Below are positions 35,012-47,223 of a stretch of DNA of 64,000 nucleotides, piece after piece. The stretch comes from Rhexocercosporidium sp. MPI-PUGE-AT-0058 (Eukaryota; Ascomycota; Leotiomycetes; Helotiales). Each line of letters begins with the position of its first letter. Position 1 is the first letter of the stretch. The stretch is taken from NCBI GenBank assembly GCA_020746875.1, contig JAGTJL010000001.1, positions 2,108,001-2,172,000 on the forward strand, read 5' to 3'. A program made the position numbers and the translations under genes. Below the pieces are notes generated by a model. The model saw only the letters and a list, made by a program, of their open reading frames with translations. It had not been told where the DNA came from and ran no database searches.

Positions 35012-37027
35012 TAGGACGAAGCAGTAGGAAAATTGGTGAGCTATAATAAGCCTTACGAGGGCTAGGAATGTTGATTTCACGGATGTAAAGATAAATGGGG
35101 GGCTGCGCAGTTGGCATTTTTGCTATCCCAAAATTTGTTGTCAACTCAATTTTTCACAATGCCTACACAAACTTCAAATTTTCTCTTATGAAGGAAACTT
35201 CTTCCGATTGGATGGCTCAGCATTGACTCAAAAAGGCCTGACCTGCGGAATGGCAACAAAAAGATTTCCAGCAGTCCAACTTCCGTCAGGCCAGAGTTTC
35301 GCGGAGATTATTAGTTGGTAGGAGAAATAGCTGTGAAGCTAGAACGCAAAAGCATACCACCAGGCCAATGAGGCCGGGCTCCAACTCTCTTAATTTGATA
35401 CATACACATGATAGCTCTTTAGGCATACCCACTCACAGTGGGTTAGAAGATGAAACTCCAACTATCTGATCTATCTAAAAGTAAGAAAAGTTGAATTGGC
35501 ATGGAGCAACCGGAATCAAGCACAACACAACTTGGAGGGATCTTGCCTTCCTCTATCTTTGAGGCAAAGAAGCACCACTGAGCGGCCACAGTTCATTATA
35601 TTTAAGTATGTACAATGTGAATTATCTCATTTCAAACCACGCAACACGCGTTCCAAAACCGTATACGATTCATACTAAACTCGTATTTAAGGAATATTGA
35701 CGAGAGCAATGAGTTGAGGCATCAGCCATGCAACAAAGGGCTACCAACCGGAATAGCGGTAGGGATTATGAGAACTAAGGCCAACCAAGAGAGCCAAAAT
35801 CAAGGTCAAACAGGAGCTAACAGGTCGAGCGAGCACACAGAGATTTCTAAACTAAGACTTTTAACAAACTAGGGACAAGGACCTGAGACAACGAGAAAAA
35901 GGACACCTCATGACTCCAACTAGAATTCAAATCAAGAACAAATGAGCTGAGGACTCATGCCAAGAACACAAGAGTCAAGAAAGATCAACGTGAAAGCAAT
36001 TCAAACCGAAACTTCCACTGGCGAGTACTATCATTTCTATTTGAGAGTATTGGCTCTAAATCACCAACCGAAAACGTCAATTCCGACTGGGAATTCGTGT
36101 GATAACTCTCAACCCAGGCTATGATCAATCCTGATATCTCTATTCACGAAAAGTCTTGGCATCCAAGAAGTTGGGCTACGTGCCATTCCTACTCGGAATA
36201 ATACATAATAAATCTACTCACCGGGTGTCATAAATCCGTCGAAGAGATCTCATTATCTCGAGTCTTTCCCTTTTCTACCTTATCAAAAGACACCTATCAA
36301 TCACATCTCACATTCTTGAGAATTCCAGCTGAAGGAGGTCTACCACTTGTAGTTGCAATAATGGCTAAAGGGCTAAAGATGAGGTAAAGACCGTAACGAT
36401 CATATAACATTGGCATGAGCGAACAGATAAAAACTACCTAAAGTAATTCCCTCATCATCCATGCATCCAATCAATCCTTCTTCACCGATATCCCACCCAT
36501 GCCATTCCAATCCATGTATTTTTTGTTCCTGCAACCATTACTCAAAAAAGCAAAATCCATCCATTAACACATCATCATAGCATAGCCATACATCTCCAAA
36601 GAAAGTCAGAACAAGATAGGAACCTTCATCTTGGCCAAATAGCCGGGATGCAAGAAAGCCAAACACAGAGTGAAATTCAAAGCGAAAAGTGAAAAAAGAC
36701 CCGAGCACCAATCCCGATTTTCCCGCGAGGCAGTCTAGAAACAGCCACCGTAGGTTATAACATACTGAAAAGCATGTATCCCTTTATCTGTCCAATCTGT
36801 TTGTATCGTACACAAAGCAATCTATCCATTCCAAGCTAATGTGATGCAAGCGAAACAAACACGGTCGTCAAGTCATCATCCCTGCCATGTCTAGGTAGCG
36901 AAGGGAACAAACCCCCATCAAGGGAGTCTGAAGACACATCTTCGCCACTAGAGACACCAGCTCTCAATCGTACAGCAGCAATCTCGTATCAACTTCATTC
37001 CATCAAAGTGAGAGGAACGGGTCATCC
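35012..37027. other. Long intergenic region, partly the 3' UTR of the Swi5-like gene
   Basis: Two kilobases without a supported gene. The right part is A/C-rich on the plus strand and probably belongs to a long 3' untranslated region of the minus-strand gene ending at 37028. No repeat is seen. Confidence 0.5.
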
Positions 37028-39414
37028 TCACGGACTCCCGAAGAACACATCCTCACCATTCCGGAAGAGATCGTCCGCATCGTGGGCAGCGAATGCATCC
37101 TCGAATTTCCCCATGAGGAGATCGGGCTCACGCTCCAGCGCCGTCATTTCGCCTGTACTGGCAGCCGCGAACGCCTCGAGGAACATTTCATCGTCGTGTT
37201 CCGAGATGTTCGCGAGCCCGTTCAGGGACATGTGCACGCCGTCACCGTGTTGGGAGGCGTTGTCCATGTCGTAGTAGATGCTAGCTGCGGGGCTGGAGGA
37301 GGATTCGCAGAGCCCTGGAGGGGAGTGGTAGCTGTGGAAGCTCTTTGCTGGGGAGGCGGGGTGCGATTGATGGTGCACGCTTTCGGAGATGGAACCACGA
37401 TGGGATTGCTGGGAGTGAGTGCTATAAGCTGAGGGGGAGTGGATGGATTGGATTGCTTGAGGAGAGACGCAGTTGCTGGGTGTTGGAGAACGGGGCTGCG
37501 AGTACTCGAAACTGGCGCTGTCCATAACGGCTGCTTGCTGGGCGTATTGGCTTTGCTGCGAATAATCGTAGTCTCCGAATGGCTTGTCGTCGAGGACGTC
37601 CAGCTCACTGCGAGGGGACTGATCACCGCGGCTGTCTGATCCTGAGGTCGAGGATGTGGATGACATTGCCTTGTTCTTGCTGCGGGTTCTGGAAGATTTC
37701 TTGATGCGTTCCTCAGTATCTGGTCGGTTCTTGCGGGGTCTTCCACGCTTCACGGTCTTCTTTACAACGCCTTCGAATGCACCGATGCACATTCCGCGCT
37801 GTCTGTGGCGAGTGAGAGCATCGTGTCTGGCGAAACTGTTTCCACATTGGCATGGGTATGGCTTAACACCGCTGTGGATCTTCGCATGGCGCTTCAGGTC
37901 ATGTTGTCGGACGAAGCATTTCTGGCAATGAGGACATTGGAATTGTCTGTCTCCGAGATGAGTCTGAACGTGAGATTTGATGTTCTCCTTGCGGCCGAAT
38001 CGCTTGTTGCATTCTGGGTACAGGCAGATCCACTTTCCGTCGGATGCGTCAGGTCCTGAAATGAATGTTGCAATATCATCGATAGTGATTCCGGTATCCG
38101 TAATGGATTCGTCAAGATTGATGCTGCATACAGACTCGGATCGTCTATGAGATGACTGATGAGATTGGTGAGATGGAGAAGCTGACATTGAGAGACCATG
38201 AGCTGATGGTTCGGAGTAGGAAACTCCCGGAGTTTCAAGTTCTGGCTTATTGACGAATGGATCGAACATGGCTGTCTGAGATACTTCCGGAGATGAGTTA
38301 TGAGACGAGTGAAATGACACATCTGGCGAGATGTTGTTGGAAACCGGAGAGTACTGCGGACTGTCGAGAGGCTCATTCTTCATGAATTGCAGGTTCATGT
38401 TAGACATGTTTAAGAAGTTCGCGGTTGGCATAGGAGCCGAATCGAAGTTGTTCGTAGTGGCTATTGGTCCAGTCTGAGGAGGGCTGGGAATGTAGCCCAT
38501 CTCAGCCTCCTTTCTCATGTCGTCAAAAATGCCTCTTGCTCGTTGATTGCTCCTCGGCTTGATCGTCTCTTCCATAGATGTATCGTAAGAATCGAGAAAT
38601 CTCTGATTCATTTGCTCCTGCTTTATCATACGATCATGTGGAGTATCCACTGGTGTTGGGGGAAAGTAATCTGCTACTGTTAGCAAGTCCTTTGAACGTT
38701 GGGATGGATACACATACGCGAAACGTTCTGATTCGGAGGTGTAGTTGGGCGGCATGGTGATTGTAGAGCGAGATGCTCGAACTGCGCAACTCGATCCATT
38801 ATGCCACCACTGATCCTCCTCCCTGCTGAACTCCTCCTGCTGTGGCTCTGACTATTTGTTCCTTGACTACTGTTCTCGAATCCAGCCGAGAAATCCAGAT
38901 ATGCAGATGGAGTAAGGACAGTGTCCGCCTGGTATAGGTTGTAGTCTTGGTTCCCATTGAAATTGTTGGGATCGACATTTATTATCGTGTTGATGGGTCC
39001 GGGAAACTGAAATTGAGACTGGGATGTTCTCTCTTCGTACTGGCTCGTACATCCGGCATCAAAAGATTGTCTCTGAGGGGTGACGGTTGGGGAATTGAGA
39101 TAATTCTCGTCATTGTCGAATTGCGCAAACTGGTGTTGGCCCGGGCGTGCCAGTCTTTGCTGCTGCGTTTCTCGCAAAATATGCTGTGGTTGTGTCGTTT
39201 GATATCCTGGGTTAGTATTACTTACCATGTATTCCTGCGGTGGTGTTTGTCGTCGTCGTCGTTGATCCAAGCTCATCCCCCGGCGATGGGAGTTGTGCCT
39301 CTGGATATTGGGCAGGTTTGTGGCCTTCACTGGCTCGAATGCATTTGGTGTCGATTGTTGGCGTCTGTGTTGTCGTTGTCGATTGTGAAGGTTGTTTGTA
39401 GGATTGGACAGCAT
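37028..39414 (-). CDS. C2H2 transcription factor of the Swi5/Ace2 type
   Basis: A 779-residue nuclear regulator. Exon 1 is 39414-38718 and exon 2 is 38670-37028; the 47-bp intron has GTATGT and CAG ends, with a second possible AG six bases upstream. The start at 39414 (MLSNPTNNLHNRQ) follows AAAATG, a good context. The N-terminal half is rich in Gln, Asn, Ser and Pro. Three adjacent zinc fingers lie at about residues 446-530: ICLYPECNKRFGRKENIKSH, then QCPHCQKCFVRQHDLKRH, then PCQCGNSFARHDALTRHR. They are followed by CIGAF and a basic KRGRPRKNR block. The short third finger and the GRPRK patch match yeast Swi5 and Ace2, which drive late-mitotic and daughter-cell genes. Function in this fungus is inferred from that likeness. 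The C-terminal 200 residues are Ser/Gln-rich with an acidic end. Confidence 0.88.
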
Positions 39415-40436
39415 TTTGAATGCTTGAAGAGTCCGGAAAGTTGTCGATTGAAAGTAATGCAATAAAGCACACCTGGGTTCCGAAACTGGGTAGATTTAGC
39501 AAAGAACTGTGGAAAATCTGCAGGCCGTTTTGTTTTGGGAATTTCGTGAACTCCGGAGTAGCTGGCAAGGTGGTTCCGGTAAGTCAACAAGAGACTACTT
39601 CTTGCAAACAAAACTATCCAATGTCCATTTACTCAAGATCCACCATCGCAATTGACCAAAAAGAATGCGCATCCAGAAATTTCTCACCTCACGCAGCGCA
39701 AGCCGTTAGGCCGGGCAAATTGAGATCGTAGGGCTGCTCAGTAGTTGTTGACTCTAAGAGTCTTCTTGGGTGGATTTGTGACCTTCCTCAGGCTCTTGGA
39801 GGACGAAAAAGTGGTTGTGGTTTTCGTGTACTCGCGACCAGAGGAAGTTGTAGTTTTGATGTGTGAAGTGTAGACTTGTGGTAGAGTTGTAGGTTGTGGT
39901 TTCTTGAAGCTTTGAGATTGGGATGTGTAGATGATGGATGGATCTGGCTTGTGATCCAGATATCAAACTGATGGGGGACGTGAAGTCAACATACGCTTGG
40001 ACCATGAAGCGGGCCGTGTTGTTGCCCACAGCAACGCAGAAGTCGGCGTCCCCAAGCGCCGATGGGTGCAGCCAATCGGTTGAGGGCACGGAGGAATTGG
40101 CGGCTCGGACTGGGATTTCAGTTTTGGGAGGGTTTCCCTATCAACGCGGCCTTCCACCAAAAAACAAGTCCCGGCGGCTGAGGAGGATCAGACCAGTTTG
40201 TACAGTACAGTGCCGCCGTAGTCGACTTTTGATTTCAGTTCCCCTGTGGACGAACGGACTACTCTTTGGCTATTATTCGCATCATTAGGGAGGGCATACC
40301 ACACATCCAGCTCGCATCTTCACGGCAACGCGAGGCATTGGGCAATCAGCAATCAGCGCTTAGCATTCCTGCTCTCACCTCATCTGCATCTGCAGCTTGC
40401 TGTAGGTAGTCGGCCTTATTTCAAACAAACCTCGCC
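39415..40436. promoter_or_regulatory. Divergent promoter region of the Swi5-like and CBS/PB1 genes
   Basis: About 1 kb between two divergent starts. I see no TATA box; both genes look TATA-less and housekeeping in type. Short ORFs here have no motifs. Confidence 0.5.
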
Positions 40437-42585
40437 ATGGCATCGTCCAGCGGAACCATGAGAGGAACCCCCAGTCGAGGGGGGAACCGAGGAACTGTGC
40501 CAGCTTTTTCAAACAGCCCGGCCTCTAACATCCCCCGTCCGGCATTGGAGACACACAATACCCAGAGTGAAGCTGGAGGATCAAGCATGAGTGTTAGCAG
40601 ACAAAAGCAGACGAAGAAAGATGAGGTACGTGGACTGACATAGCCTGGGCAGAGTGATGAGGACGAGGGAAGCTTGAAGATAGTGACTGACACTGCTGTG
40701 CAGGCGATTCGAAGAAAAATCGAGACCGATCTCAGCAAGAAGAAGCATACCACTAGTCGAGCAAGACAAACACGAAAAGCTCCTCCAGGAACTGTTCTCG
40801 CCCTGCGCCCAAGTCAAGCTCTACAAATCAAGCCGAATACTACAGTGGCAGAGGCTGCACAGTTGATGGCAGCAAAAAGAGAAGACTGCGTACTGGTTAC
40901 CGATGACGATGATCGAATTGCTGGTATCTTTACAGCAAAGGATCTTGCTTTCCGAGTCGTTGGAGCTGGTGTGAAAGCCAGCAATGTCACAATCGCCGAG
41001 ATCATGACCAAGAACCCTCTCTGTGCCAGGACGGACACAAGCGCAACTGATGCATTGGATCTTATGGTGCGAAAGGGCTTCCGCCATCTACCTGTTATGG
41101 ATGAGAACCAAGATATTTCTGGTATTCTCGACATCACCAAATGTTTTTACGATGCCATGGAAAAATTGGAGCGGGCCTACAGTTCGTCAAGGAAACTTTA
41201 CGATGCATTGGAAGGTGTTCAATCAGAGCTTGGATCGAGTCAACCCCAGCAGATCATTCAATATGTCGAAGCTCTAAGATCCAAGATGTCAGGGCCCACA
41301 CTGGAGTCTGTTCTCGATGGCAAGCCACCTACTACAGTCTCGGTCAGAACATCGGTGAAGGATGCAGCAGCATTAATGAAGGAGAATCATACAACCGCTG
41401 TACTCGTGCAGGACCAAGGCTCTATTACCGGTATCTTTACTAGTAAAGATGTTGTGTTGCGTGTCATTGCACCGGGGTTGGACCCTGCCACATGCAGCGT
41501 TGTTCGTGTTATGACCCCACACCCGGATTTTGCTCCTATGGATATGAGCATCCAAGCTGCCCTGAGAAAGATGCACGGTAAGCCAGCTTTGCACAAATTT
41601 CTTTTGTCTTTTTGCTAACTTTATCCAAGATGGCCACTACCTGAACCTTCCGGTCATGAACGATGCTGGTGAAATCGTCGGAATGGTGGACGTCCTCAAG
41701 TTGACCTATGCCACCCTGGAGCAAATTAACACTATGTCCACTGGAGATAGTGAAGGTCCAGCATGGAACAAGTTCTGGCTCTCACTCGAAAACGAAACAG
41801 AATCGATCATGTCTGGAGAGGGAAGCCAGCATCAGAGTCATCAACATACTCATGGAGCGAGATCTTTGATGTCACCGGACATGTCTCGAGGCCATGAACG
41901 CATCGTGGACGCCAGCGTCGCTCCTGGAGATTCCGCTTCGCATACTGGAGCCGAGTCGCCTCCTCATTCTGTCGTGACACCAGCCGAGACGAATTATGAC
42001 GAAATCCCATTCCCATTCAAGTTCAAGGCCCCGTCTGGACGTGTTCACAGACTTCAAGTCATTGCCGCCAATGGACTGGCCGAGCTCATTGAAGCCGTCA
42101 TTTCAAAGCTAGGTAGCGAGATTGAAGCTGTTGGAGGCGTTGCAACCTTTGAGAATGGCAAGCTTGGTGCTTCTGGATTCGCTCTCAGCTATTTAGATGA
42201 TGATGGAGATACCGTGTCTATCACCACCGACCACGATCTCTTAGAAGCCATTCTCATCGCCCGCCAAGGACACCGTGACAAAGTTGATTTATTTGTCCAC
42301 GATCCAGAGAAGGCTCCTATCAGCGCCACCCTTGATCATCATCCTACCATTCCCCATGAGCCAACACCGCCTCAATCAACTATCCGTGAGCGAAGAAAGG
42401 TCGTTTCCGACGAAGAAGAAAGCGAAGAGGAGCAGCCAGTCAGACGGAGAAAGAATGCTCCTCAGCCAATGCAAGATCAGGTCATTGCCGGCGTCCCCAA
42501 TGAGCTGCTATTGCCCGGTGCTATTGTTACTCTTGCGGTTGTGATTGTTGGTGTGTTCACTTTGACTAGGCTGACTAGCCGTTAA
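40437..42585 (+). CDS. CBS and PB1 domain protein with a C-terminal membrane anchor
   Basis: A 672-residue protein. Exons: 40437-40625, 40704-41577 and 41630-42585. After a disordered Ser/Pro/Arg N-terminus, four CBS motifs in two pairs follow. Examples are DCVLVTDDDDRIAGIFTAKD, FRHLPVMDENQDISGILDI and TAVLVQDQGSITGIFTSKD; the fourth, LNLPVMNDAGEIVGMVDVL, is split by intron 2. CBS pairs bind adenine nucleotides. A PB1 domain lies at about residues 465-560 (FKFKAPSGRVHRLQV, YLDDDGDTVSITTDHDLLEA), with the acidic OPCA-type patch. A single hydrophobic helix at the very end (AIVTLAVVIVGVFTL) suggests tail anchoring. The same architecture is known in Schizosaccharomyces pombe Mug70. Exact role unknown; the gene is intact. 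Confidence 0.9.
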
Positions 42586-43154
42586 TATTGGCTTGGTACT
42601 TTGGTTGAGGTGGAACGTGGAGATGTGTGAGAGGGGGAATATCATAGATTGCATCAGAGCGTTTGATTGTTTGATTGTATATTTATGTTTATATCTAGGA
42701 TGCTAGCATCGTGGTGGGTGTTGTAATGAGACTGACTGAGAGGTCTTTCTTCTCTAATTTAGATTCTGGATGTGACAAGATATGTTCGAGACTGTTCGGT
42801 GATAGGTACACTCTACTATATTAAAGATGAAGATAATTCGATTCGTAATTACATTGCAAAAGGTGTTAGCACTTGGGACTCATCTGTGTTGCTGAGTTCC
42901 TAAGAGCAGGATCAATATCAGCCATTCATTAGGTTCTAGGTAAACACGACCCCGATCAGCAGATAAAAATAAGAGTTTAACGCTTTACCGAATGAATCTC
43001 ACCGAACCAAATGCCTTTCTCTGTTAGTACATGAAGGTCGTGTTTTGAAGTGTATCCTGAACGTTGTGTCCCAAACAGGCTTAGCTTATTATTGCAGCTA
43101 GTGGATTCGGGATATCCTCAACCTCAAAAAAGTTGCCCAGGATATCGAACGACA
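42586..43154. other. Intergenic stretch
   Basis: 3' end of the CBS/PB1 transcript and upstream region of the uS2m gene. Nothing else is seen. Confidence 0.5.
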
Positions 43155-44459
43155 ATGCACTCCCCAACCATGATACCGCGAAACGTAGCCATACGGAACG
43201 GTATGCCTCTCCTGCATTTTCCCCATTAACGTCCAGCTAATTGACTATCTTCAGGCCGAAAGGCTCTCGCATCTCCCCTGCGTAAATGCTGTCTACGAAG
43301 CCTCACGACTGAAGCCCTCCAACAAGAAACCGCTGCCCTCGACCACAGTATCACGAACCACGCCAAAGAGACGCACTCAATCGAAGCCAATATCAACCAA
43401 CTTCACCTCACCAAATCCTTCGTCTCCCCTTCTTCTACCTCCCCCGGCGCCAGACGTTCCAACCGTCAGGTAAAGCGCGACCACGCCCTCATACAACACA
43501 TCAAGAAAACCACCTCCCGCATCGGTGCCCTCGTCGAGCCACACTACGAACCACACGAAGTCATCACGAACCCACCTAGACCTGAAGATGTCACCCTCGA
43601 GCTCCTCATGGCCAGTCAATCCCATCTGGGCCATGCTACGAGTTTGTGGAATCCCATGAACCAGAGATATATCTTCGGCGTACGGCAGGGCGTTCATATC
43701 ATCTCCCTCGAAACCACAGCTGCACATCTTCGTCGCGCTGCGAAAGTCGTGGAGGGCGTTGCGTATCATGGCGGACTCATCCTCTTCGTTGGCACGAGAC
43801 CTGGACAAGGACCGTCCATTGTAAATGCGGCGAGGATGTCTAAGGGGTGTCATCTATTTGAGAAGTGGATCCCAGGCTCTATTACGAACGGCGATCAGAT
43901 TCTGGCGAAGTGTGGTATTAGAGCGGTGGATGTCAATGATGATCCGGTGGATGGATTTGATGATAAGATTGCGGAGTGGAAGGCTTTGAAGCCGGACTTG
44001 GTCGTCTGCTTGAATCCGCTGGAGAATTATATCCTGTTGCATGAGTGCGGTTTGAATAATATCCCGACCATTGGGGTTATTGATACGGATGCTGATCCGA
44101 CTTGGGTTACGTATCCTATTCCGGCGAATGATGATAGGTTCGTTACACCATTTCTTCAACATTGAATTGACTGCTTTGCAGTCTTCTTTGCTATGGAAGC
44201 ATGTTACTAATGGTATCATCTACATAGTCTACGCTGTATGCAAGTCGTCGCCGGAGTCCTCGGTCGAGCAGGTGAAGAAGGACAGAAGAAACGTCTCGAG
44301 GCAGCTCGATCGGGGAACATAACATGGGAACCACCGCCTGGACTTGGCAGACCGTTCACAGAGGAGGATGAGCAGAGAAAGCTAGCTAAGATCGAGGAAG
44401 CTGAGGCTATGAATCGGGCGGCTGCGGACAGTGTTGATGCGACGAGGCATGAGTTGTAA
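43155..44459 (+). CDS. MRP4: Mitochondrial small-subunit ribosomal protein uS2m
   Basis: A 386-residue protein of the mitochondrial small ribosomal subunit. Exons: 43155-43200, 43255-44137 and 44228-44459. The first in-frame ATG is at 43155; a second at 43170 would remove five residues. The N-terminus is basic and hydroxylated, as expected for a mitochondrial import signal. The S2 core is clear: SHLGHATSLWNPMNQRYIFG, GVHIISLETTAAHLRRAA, GLILFVGTRPGQ, then KWIPGSITN and NIPTIGVIDTDADP. The last exon carries SLRCMQVVAGVLGRAG and a charged tail. The RS2 signature and length match fungal Mrp4. The gene is intact. Confidence 0.95.
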
Positions 44460-45254
44460 AATATTGGAGGTGGAGTTTGTATAGATAGGTATGTATATAC
44501 AATGAATGCATAGCATGGACAGTGTTTTGGTCACCTGTCACATCATCTTACTACATTATCTTCTTAATTCTCACAGTGTTTTTGGTTTTTGATAATGTTT
44601 TTAGTATGGCTCTCTCCATCTCATCTTTCCTTCTAGTCCGAAGTTAACCACTACCTGTCACACACCACATCAACATGCCAACAACCGCCTCACATTTGTC
44701 ACACGAACACCCTCTCCTTCCATAACACCGGTACCAGGTCAGTCATTTCCCATCCTCCCACCTCACCATCAACCAGCAATTTCAACATCCGTCATCACAT
44801 TGCCATCCTAATACCATCCTGCTCCTTACATGCAAAGGGAACGTGCATAATACAACTCTTAAGCCTGCTCGATTATCTATCTTTGGTGTACATTGAGACC
44901 TTATTCTGCGGATTGGTTACATGGTGTTGTACGGAGCGTCGAGTGACCTGCTAGAGGCACTGTCCTTTTGATCATCAGATTTCTTGCTGGTTGAGTTGGT
45001 GAGTTGGTGAAAGCGAAGGGGATTGAGATGGGAGGCTTGTTAGTTGGGACGGAGATTTCTATGCATTCTGAATTTGTCGTTTGTTTCACTTGGGTCTCGT
45101 CCGCCTCATGTTCTTCTTCTTATAAGCTGTCCTCGCCGCTATCACTCACTATTCGTACTCCATTCTCTCTACTCAAACTTTCACCATCTTCTATCTCCCA
45201 TCTCAGATCCCCCATCCCCTTCATATATCCTTTTTTATCCACTCCACCCTTGGA
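44460..45254. other. Intergenic stretch
   Basis: About 800 bases with the uS2m 3' end and the upstream DNA of the secreted-protein gene. The last 200 bases are strongly C/T-rich. Confidence 0.5.
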
Positions 45255-46620
45255 ATGAAGCTCGAACCGCACCTGCCCCTCCTCCTCCTACCTCTCCTCA
45301 CCTCTGCCCCATCACCCAGCCGGTGGAGCTCCTTCGCCAACCCCACTACGATCCTCAATGCATCCCGTATGCGCGACCGCGCTCAATCAATCCTTGTCTC
45401 CGGCGGCAACGACACACCACACATAGCCGATATCATCGGGACGTGCAAGAATGAGCAGGGCGGGATTGTGCCGAAGTCTGAGTGCCAGTTTTCGGTGCTG
45501 GCTACGGGAATGGGCATGGGGTTAGCTGTTGTGGGTTTTGCTCGCTTTGTTTTGTGTGACTTTGAGTTACGTGAAGAGTTTGTGGTTGGGCTCGACCTCA
45601 AATTGCAAAATTCCAACAAAAACGTCGGTTCTGTGTTGGGAAGAGCTGATGAAAGAATGTGATACCAGCTAGCCTACCGCTCCCCAACCTACTGGGCCGG
45701 CGCATTCGGTCCCAACGGCAACAGCAAACGCTCCCCCCCCCCCCCCTTCGCCCTCTCCTCAGCAGCAGTAGTAGACGAATTCTTCACCCTCTTCCCCTCT
45801 CAGCTCCAAATAAGCAACATCAAAATCAACGGCACCCTACTTCCTCCGAACCCCACAAGCCCCTCTCTCCACCGTCGTAAAGCGGGTGCTAAAGAGTATG
45901 CCGTTTTTTACAATGGGTCGTTGCCGTTGAGTTTTGTGGTGCATCATCAGCTTGGTGCTTTGGGATTGAGTGGCAGTGAGAATGAAAATAAGAGTACAGT
46001 CCCCCTCTTCGCCGCTACGGATGGCGCGAAGATGTGGCTTACACATATCAAACCCATCCCTGGATCTCAGTCGAATACCAATACCAACACAGCAGGAACA
46101 CTGAAAGCACGTAGCGGCTATAATGGCTACAATCACATCGGGGCCGGCGGAATAAAACTCCTCGGGAACTCAGACCCAGTCGCGACTTGGGGAGAGACTT
46201 TTGCATGGCTGAATGGCAACACGGAACCAGGGGGTGCGAGACCATATGATGCATTGTTGAATATGGCGAATTAAGGGAGCTATTTGGGACATAGTTTGAG
46301 AAGCGATGTGCATGATTTGGCAGGCAATGGGTGGGGGTATAACGGGCAGTTCGGGATGGTGGGGGAGTGGCATGTGAGTTCTTGTTTCTTCTTTTTGGAG
46401 AGAGGAGATATTTGTTCTGTTCTGTGGGCTAAAGGGTCTGCAAGTCAGATGCGGAGTTGGGGAAATGGTAGAGAGTGTTTGCAATGTGCTGACGAGTTTA
46501 GGGCTTCTCTCCGGATTGGGATAATGATTTTAATTGGTGCTTTGGAACTTATCCCACGAACTGCTGAGCTGTTGAAACTCCGTTTTCTAGATCGAGATTG
46601 GTGCTCCAGAGACTAGTTGA
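45255..46620 (+). CDS. Secreted protein of unknown function with an in-frame TAA
   Basis: A secreted protein I cannot assign to a family. Exon 1 starts at 45255 with a signal peptide (MKLEPHLPLLLLPLLTS). Its end is uncertain, probably 45494, because the frame meets a stop before the acceptor at 45668. Exon 2 from 45669 reads LAYRSPTYWAGAFGPNGN, passes through a run of 14 C at 45733-45746 that keeps frame, and continues to LLNMAN at 46271. There TAA (46272-46274) interrupts, yet the same frame goes on as GSYLGHSLRSDVHDLAG and GYNGQFGMVGEWH up to a GTGAGT donor at 46374. A last exon (46591-46620) then adds IEIGAPETS and a proper stop. Clean splicing beyond the TAA argues that the stop is a nonsense change, readthrough or an error. 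Four Asn-x-Ser/Thr sites fit secretion. Confidence 0.55.
45733..45746 (+). repeat. Run of 14 C inside a coding exon
   Basis: The homopolymer encodes most of a short Pro stretch in the secreted protein. The exon frame is open on both sides only with this length or a change of three. Such runs mutate and are misread easily. Confidence 0.8.
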
Positions 46621-47223
46621 CTATCTTGATTTGTGAAAGTCTAGGCTCTAGCTTCTAGCTCGTGTCTTCTAGTCATTATTTGTTTTGCTTATGGCTGCTT
46701 GTCAAACACGATGTTAATCTTTATTCCTACGCGTCTTGATCCTACCGTATTACCCTCACACTACACCTTGAATTCAATCAACCAAAGCCCCCACCATTCT
46801 TCGTCGGCGTCGTCTAGCCACATCCATGATCCTCTCATGCCAATAAATCTAGTATCTCAAACCTAATCCGGTAATTAATTAGCGCCTCGCTTACCAGTCC
46901 TGCCAAGAAAACAGTGACATACATTTCTCACATCTTTCGCATATCTCACATGCATGCATGTCTTTGTCAAAGAACGAGGGGCAAGGGGCATTAGGTGTAT
47001 GCAGGGCGCTTACAAACGTGACGTGCGCGACAATCGATATAGATTTGAGCTAAAACTTACATATAGTAGTCAAGTTCTGGGGATAAGAAGACGAACAACT
47101 TCTCAGCTTCGTAGTTCTTGCTTCTGCTTCACCTCTATCTCTCTACATTGTGCTAAGAAAATTAATCCAAGTCATTTAAACTCAAGGCTCTCGGCTACCT
47201 AAAAATAACTGAGGGAAGTCAAG
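46621..47223. other. Intergenic stretch
   Basis: No supported gene. Upstream region of the reductase gene lies at the right end. Confidence 0.5.
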
